Assembly (NCBI GenBank): GCA_004214155.1
Contig: SGYQ01000011.1
Span: 1-64,000, forward strand
Origin: Burkholderiaceae bacterium
Lineage (GTDB): Bacteria; Pseudomonadota; Gammaproteobacteria; Burkholderiales; Burkholderiaceae_A
Length of the DNA stretch: 64,000 nucleotides
Direction: 5' to 3'
The translations under genes were made by a program, and so were the position numbers. Shown here one piece after another: positions 61,979 through 64,000 of the stretch (the first letter of the stretch is position 1; each line of letters begins with the position of its first letter). Under the pieces are notes generated by a model. The model had not been told where the DNA came from, made no database searches, and saw only the letters and a list, made by a program, of their open reading frames with translations.

Positions 61979-63465
61979 TTATCGATCATGATAGGGCAGG
62001 CGGATATTGGGGTGCTGTGTATGTTTTTACTGCGGTAAAAGGCCTGCAGGTCGTAATTGATGGACCAGTTGGATGTGAAAATTTGCCTGTCACGTCTGTT
62101 TTGCACTACACGGACGGCTTGCCACCCCATGAACTGCCGATCGTAGTCACCGGATTATCTGAAGATGAACTGAATAAAAATGGAACTGAAGGTGCAATGA
62201 AGAGGGCACATAAAGTACTTGACCCAAAACAACCATCAGTAGTTGTTACAGGATCTATTGCCGAAATGATAGGTGGTGGTGTGACTCCTGAGGGAACCAA
62301 TTTAAAAAGATTTTTACCACGTACAATAGATGAAGATCAGTGGCAGGCAGCTGATAGAGCTTTGGTTTGGTTATGGCGAGAGTTTGGTTCGCGAAATATT
62401 AAGAAACAGATAAAAAAGAAACCAGAAGATGCGCCCACTGCGAATATTATTGGTCCTGCTTATGGAATGTTTAATCAAAATAGTGATTTAGCGGAGATTA
62501 AAAGGTTATTAGACGGGTTAGGAGTAAAAACCAACTTAGTGTTTCCATTAGGAACAGATTTAAAAGAGATTTATAAATTGTCAGAAGCAGATATAAATAT
62601 TTGCCTTTATCGTGAATATGGCCGGGGCCTCTGTGAACTTCTAGGGAAACCTTACTTACAAGCTCCTATTGGAATGGAGAGCACAACGTTATTTTTAAAG
62701 AAATTAGCATCAATATTAAAGTTAGATGCAAATGAATTTATAGAAGCCGAGAAACACACAACATTAAAGCCGATTTGGGATCTTTGGAGATCTGTAACTC
62801 AAGATTTTTTTGGAACTGCTACATTCGCTGTTGTTGCTAATGAGACATACACCAGAGGGATTAAGAATTATTTACAAAATGAACTTGGGTTTCAATGCAA
62901 ATTTGCTCGGTCACGAAAAGCGGGGGGTAAAACTAATAACGAGGAGATACGGGCTTTAATACATAATGGTACGCCGTTAGTAACGTTCGGTAGTATCAAC
63001 GAAAGAATGTACCTTGCAGAAATCAATTCTAAAAATGCGTTTATCCCTTCATCCTTTCCTGGTTCAATCGTAAGGAGACATACAGGAACGCCATTTGTAG
63101 GATATGCTGGCGCAACATATATCCTTCAGGAGTTTTGTAATTCGCTTTTCGATTCCTTGTTTCATGTTTTACCTTTAGGAACTGAGCTTGATCTAGCAGC
63201 ACCAATTACAAAAACAAAAAGTCTAGAACGTAGTGAGGCCCATTCAAATGTGCGCTGGGAAAGAGATGCAGAAAATATTTTAAACAAATATCTTGAAAAA
63301 GAACCCATATTGGTTCAAATCTCTAGGGCCAAAAAATTGAGAGAACAAATAGAGACGGACTGTAAAGAACGTGGTTTGTCAGAAATTACAGAGTTTATGG
63401 TGATCGATTATTTGAATTTAAATGATGACAGATCTGAGATTCAAAACGCAGAGGCGAAAGTATGA
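61972..63465 (+). CDS. bchZ: Chlorophyllide a reductase subunit BchZ
   Basis: The 497-residue partner of BchY has the cluster segment [36 protein letters not shown] at residues about 25-60, [20 protein letters not shown], and [16 protein letters not shown] start it at GTG 61972, with GGAG (61960-61963) eight bases ahead, overlapping bchY. Its stop overlaps a short frame (ATGA at 63462-63465) that leads into the puf leader. Confidence 0.95.
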   Translation: MLIIDHDRAGGYWGAVYVFTAVKGLQVVIDGPVGCENLPVTSVLHYTDGLPPHELPIVVTGLSEDELNKNGTEGAMKRAHKVLDPKQPSVVVTGSIAEMIGGGVTPEGTNLKRFLPRTIDEDQWQAADRALVWLWREFGSRNIKKQIKKKPEDAPTANIIGPAYGMFNQNSDLAEIKRLLDGLGVKTNLVFPLGTDLKEIYKLSEADINICLYREYGRGLCELLGKPYLQAPIGMESTTLFLKKLASILKLDANEFIEAEKHTTLKPIWDLWRSVTQDFFGTATFAVVANETYTRGIKNYLQNELGFQCKFARSRKAGGKTNNEEIRALIHNGTPLVTFGSINERMYLAEINSKNAFIPSSFPGSIVRRHTGTPFVGYAGATYILQEFCNSLFDSLFHVLPLGTELDLAAPITKTKSLERSEAHSNVRWERDAENILNKYLEKEPILVQISRAKKLREQIETDCKERGLSEITEFMVIDYLNLNDDRSEIQNAEAKV

Positions 63466-63617
63466 AAATCAATTATCTTAGGGGATTTATAAGACATAAA
63501 GATCTGCGATCACTATGTAAGAAGAATGCCGCGACGTTGGGTCGCGACTGCCCATGCCGCGGGCTCCGGTGCGGCAACGGCCTATTGGCCATTTCAAGGA
63601 GGTGTAATCATGAGTGA
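63462..63617 (+). other. Short open frame in the puf leader, coding status uncertain
   Basis: An ATG overlaps the bchZ stop (ATGA) and opens 51 codons ending at TGA 63615-63617, inside the start of pufB. The product would be basic with five cysteines in its second half ([10 protein letters not shown]) and resembles no PufQ protein known to me. The second half coincides with the GC-rich hairpins, so a structured leader is an equally good reading. No good ribosome site precedes it. Confidence 0.3.
63530..63576 (+). promoter_or_regulatory. GC-rich double hairpin ahead of pufB
   Basis: Two adjacent inverted repeats are seen in the bchZ-pufB gap: CGCGAC (63530-63535) / GTCGCG (63541-63546) with a 5-base loop, and TGCCGC (63555-63560) / GCGGCA (63571-63576) with a 10-base loop. 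They form a GC-rich block in AT-rich surroundings, ending about 20 bases before the pufB ribosome site. A transcript-stability or processing role is an inference. Confidence 0.6.
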
Positions 63618-63759
63618 GACTTCAGGTTCTATCTCAGGACTTACCGATGAAGAAGCCCAGGAATTCCATACGTTTTACATGCAGGGCTTAGTTGGCTTTA
63701 CGGCTATTGCCGTTGTTGCCCACATACTCGTATGGGCTTGGCGCCCATGGTTCTATTAA
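63610..63759 (+). CDS. pufB: Light-harvesting 1 beta subunit PufB
   Basis: The 49-residue protein has a polar N-terminus with [10 protein letters not shown], a single span and the bacteriochlorophyll ligand H38 in [14 protein letters not shown], the standard end of LH1 beta chains. A strong AAGGAGG site (63596-63602) precedes ATG 63610. An in-frame start further left would add residues translated from the hairpin region and is rejected. It is the first structural gene of the reaction-centre/antenna operon. Confidence 0.95.
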   Translation: MSETSGSISGLTDEEAQEFHTFYMQGLVGFTAIAVVAHILVWAWRPWFY

Positions 63760-63802
63760 TAATATAGGTGAACTTTAATAATTTTGCTAAAGGAGGAATG
63801 AA

Positions 63803-64000
63803 ATGGAAGCATTATCTAGTCAAAGCTCAATTGCCTCGGTTTCAGATAAACAGCTGAGCGGAGATACACTTAGATTTTCCATAATATTCGGGATAACATT
63901 TCTGGTATTTCTATTAATAGCAGTTTTGTCGACTTGTTTAAGGCTTCCCTGGCGTTCCTGGTTGCCTGGAGCAGAAGGAAATTCATCGTTATTGAGCGAC
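63803..64000 (+). CDS. Unknown single-span membrane protein following pufB, cut by window end
   Basis: An ATG at 63803 follows GGAGG (63792-63796), and the frame stays open to the window end (66 codons). A hydrophilic Ser-rich N-terminus (EALSSQSSIASVSDKQ) leads to one membrane span (about residues 24-45), then LRLPWRSWLPGAEGN. The slot after pufB is normally pufA (LH1 alpha), but there is no KIW-x-LFDPRR-type N-terminus and no His in the span to bind bacteriochlorophyll. A PufQ-like or other antenna-assembly protein is a possible alternative. The 3' end is missing. Confidence 0.65.
   Translation, partial: MEALSSQSSIASVSDKQLSGDTLRFSIIFGITFLVFLLIAVLSTCLRLPWRSWLPGAEGNSSLLSD

Noticed and set aside
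63526-63609. N-terminal extension of PufB starting at 63526
   Set aside because: The extra residues are the translation of the hairpin region, and ATG 63610 has a strong ribosome site and gives the normal 49-residue length.
63803-64000. pufA (LH1 alpha subunit)
   Set aside because: There is no His in the membrane span and no typical alpha-subunit N-terminus; only its position suggests pufA.
1-64000. CRISPR arrays, rRNA genes, insertion sequences, phage genes
   Set aside because: No repeat-spacer pattern, ribosomal RNA sequence, transposase or phage protein was found; the only recombinase is the housekeeping XerD.

Overview
The window comes from an AT-rich proteobacterium, most likely a marine-type gammaproteobacterium that carries out anoxygenic photosynthesis. 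Three kinds of evidence point to Gammaproteobacteria: the tsaD / rpsU-dnaG-rpoD-tRNA arrangement, the divergent hda/purM pair with the yhdP-nitrilase-tldD order, and a CTG-N10-CAG LexA box in front of recA. Bacteriochlorophyll and light-harvesting genes at the right end (bchI, D, O, C, X, Y, Z, crtE, crtF, pufB) show that it is a phototroph. A haem A synthase (ctaA) implies a haem-A cytochrome oxidase and so respiration with oxygen. Genus-level placement is not possible from this sequence.

Left part (1-41 kb) is ordinary chromosomal housekeeping. It holds envelope and peptidase genes (yhdP, nitrilase, tldD), aroG, a cobalamin adenosyltransferase, glcDE without glcF, anmK, tyrS, ctaA, and a riboflavin run (nrdR-ribD-ribE-ribBX-ribH-nusB-thiL-pgpA-pncC). 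Next come SOS-controlled recA with recX, sucCD followed by a possible 22-residue membrane peptide, and a leftward run (hda-HAD-pcnB-deoxynucleoside kinase-panC). After these lie purM facing miaA-mutL-amidase-tsaE, then queG-xerD-plsY, tsaD, and the macromolecular synthesis operon rpsU-dnaG-rpoD followed by tRNA-Ile2(CAU). RpoD carries a lysine-rich N-terminal extension of about 210 residues.

Middle part (41-50 kb) is a block of mostly exported or membrane proteins. A two-domain metallo-beta-lactamase-fold protein and a SoxYZ-like carrier belong to the quinoprotein 'relay' families. They are followed by two small exported proteins of unknown function, a trypsin-like protease with TPRs, and an ABC ATPase / double-FtsX permease / Tat-exported AttH-like lipocalin trio.

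Right part (50.2-64 kb) begins with apaG and then a tight chain of ChaN-like haem-binding protein, LON-domain protein and small membrane protein leading directly into bchI-bchD. Next come convergent bchO, then crtE-crtF, bchC-bchX-bchY-bchZ and pufB. Two promoter regions each carry a pair of TGT-N12-ACA palindromes of the PpsR/CrtJ type: bchO/crtE with 7 bp between boxes, and bchC with 8 bp. Together they imply coordinated repression of pigment genes by oxygen or light. A GC-rich double hairpin precedes pufB. The slot where pufA is expected instead starts a single-membrane-span protein without a histidine in its span, cut by the window end. No CRISPR array, rRNA, insertion sequence or phage gene was seen, and no gene-free stretch exceeds 300 bases.
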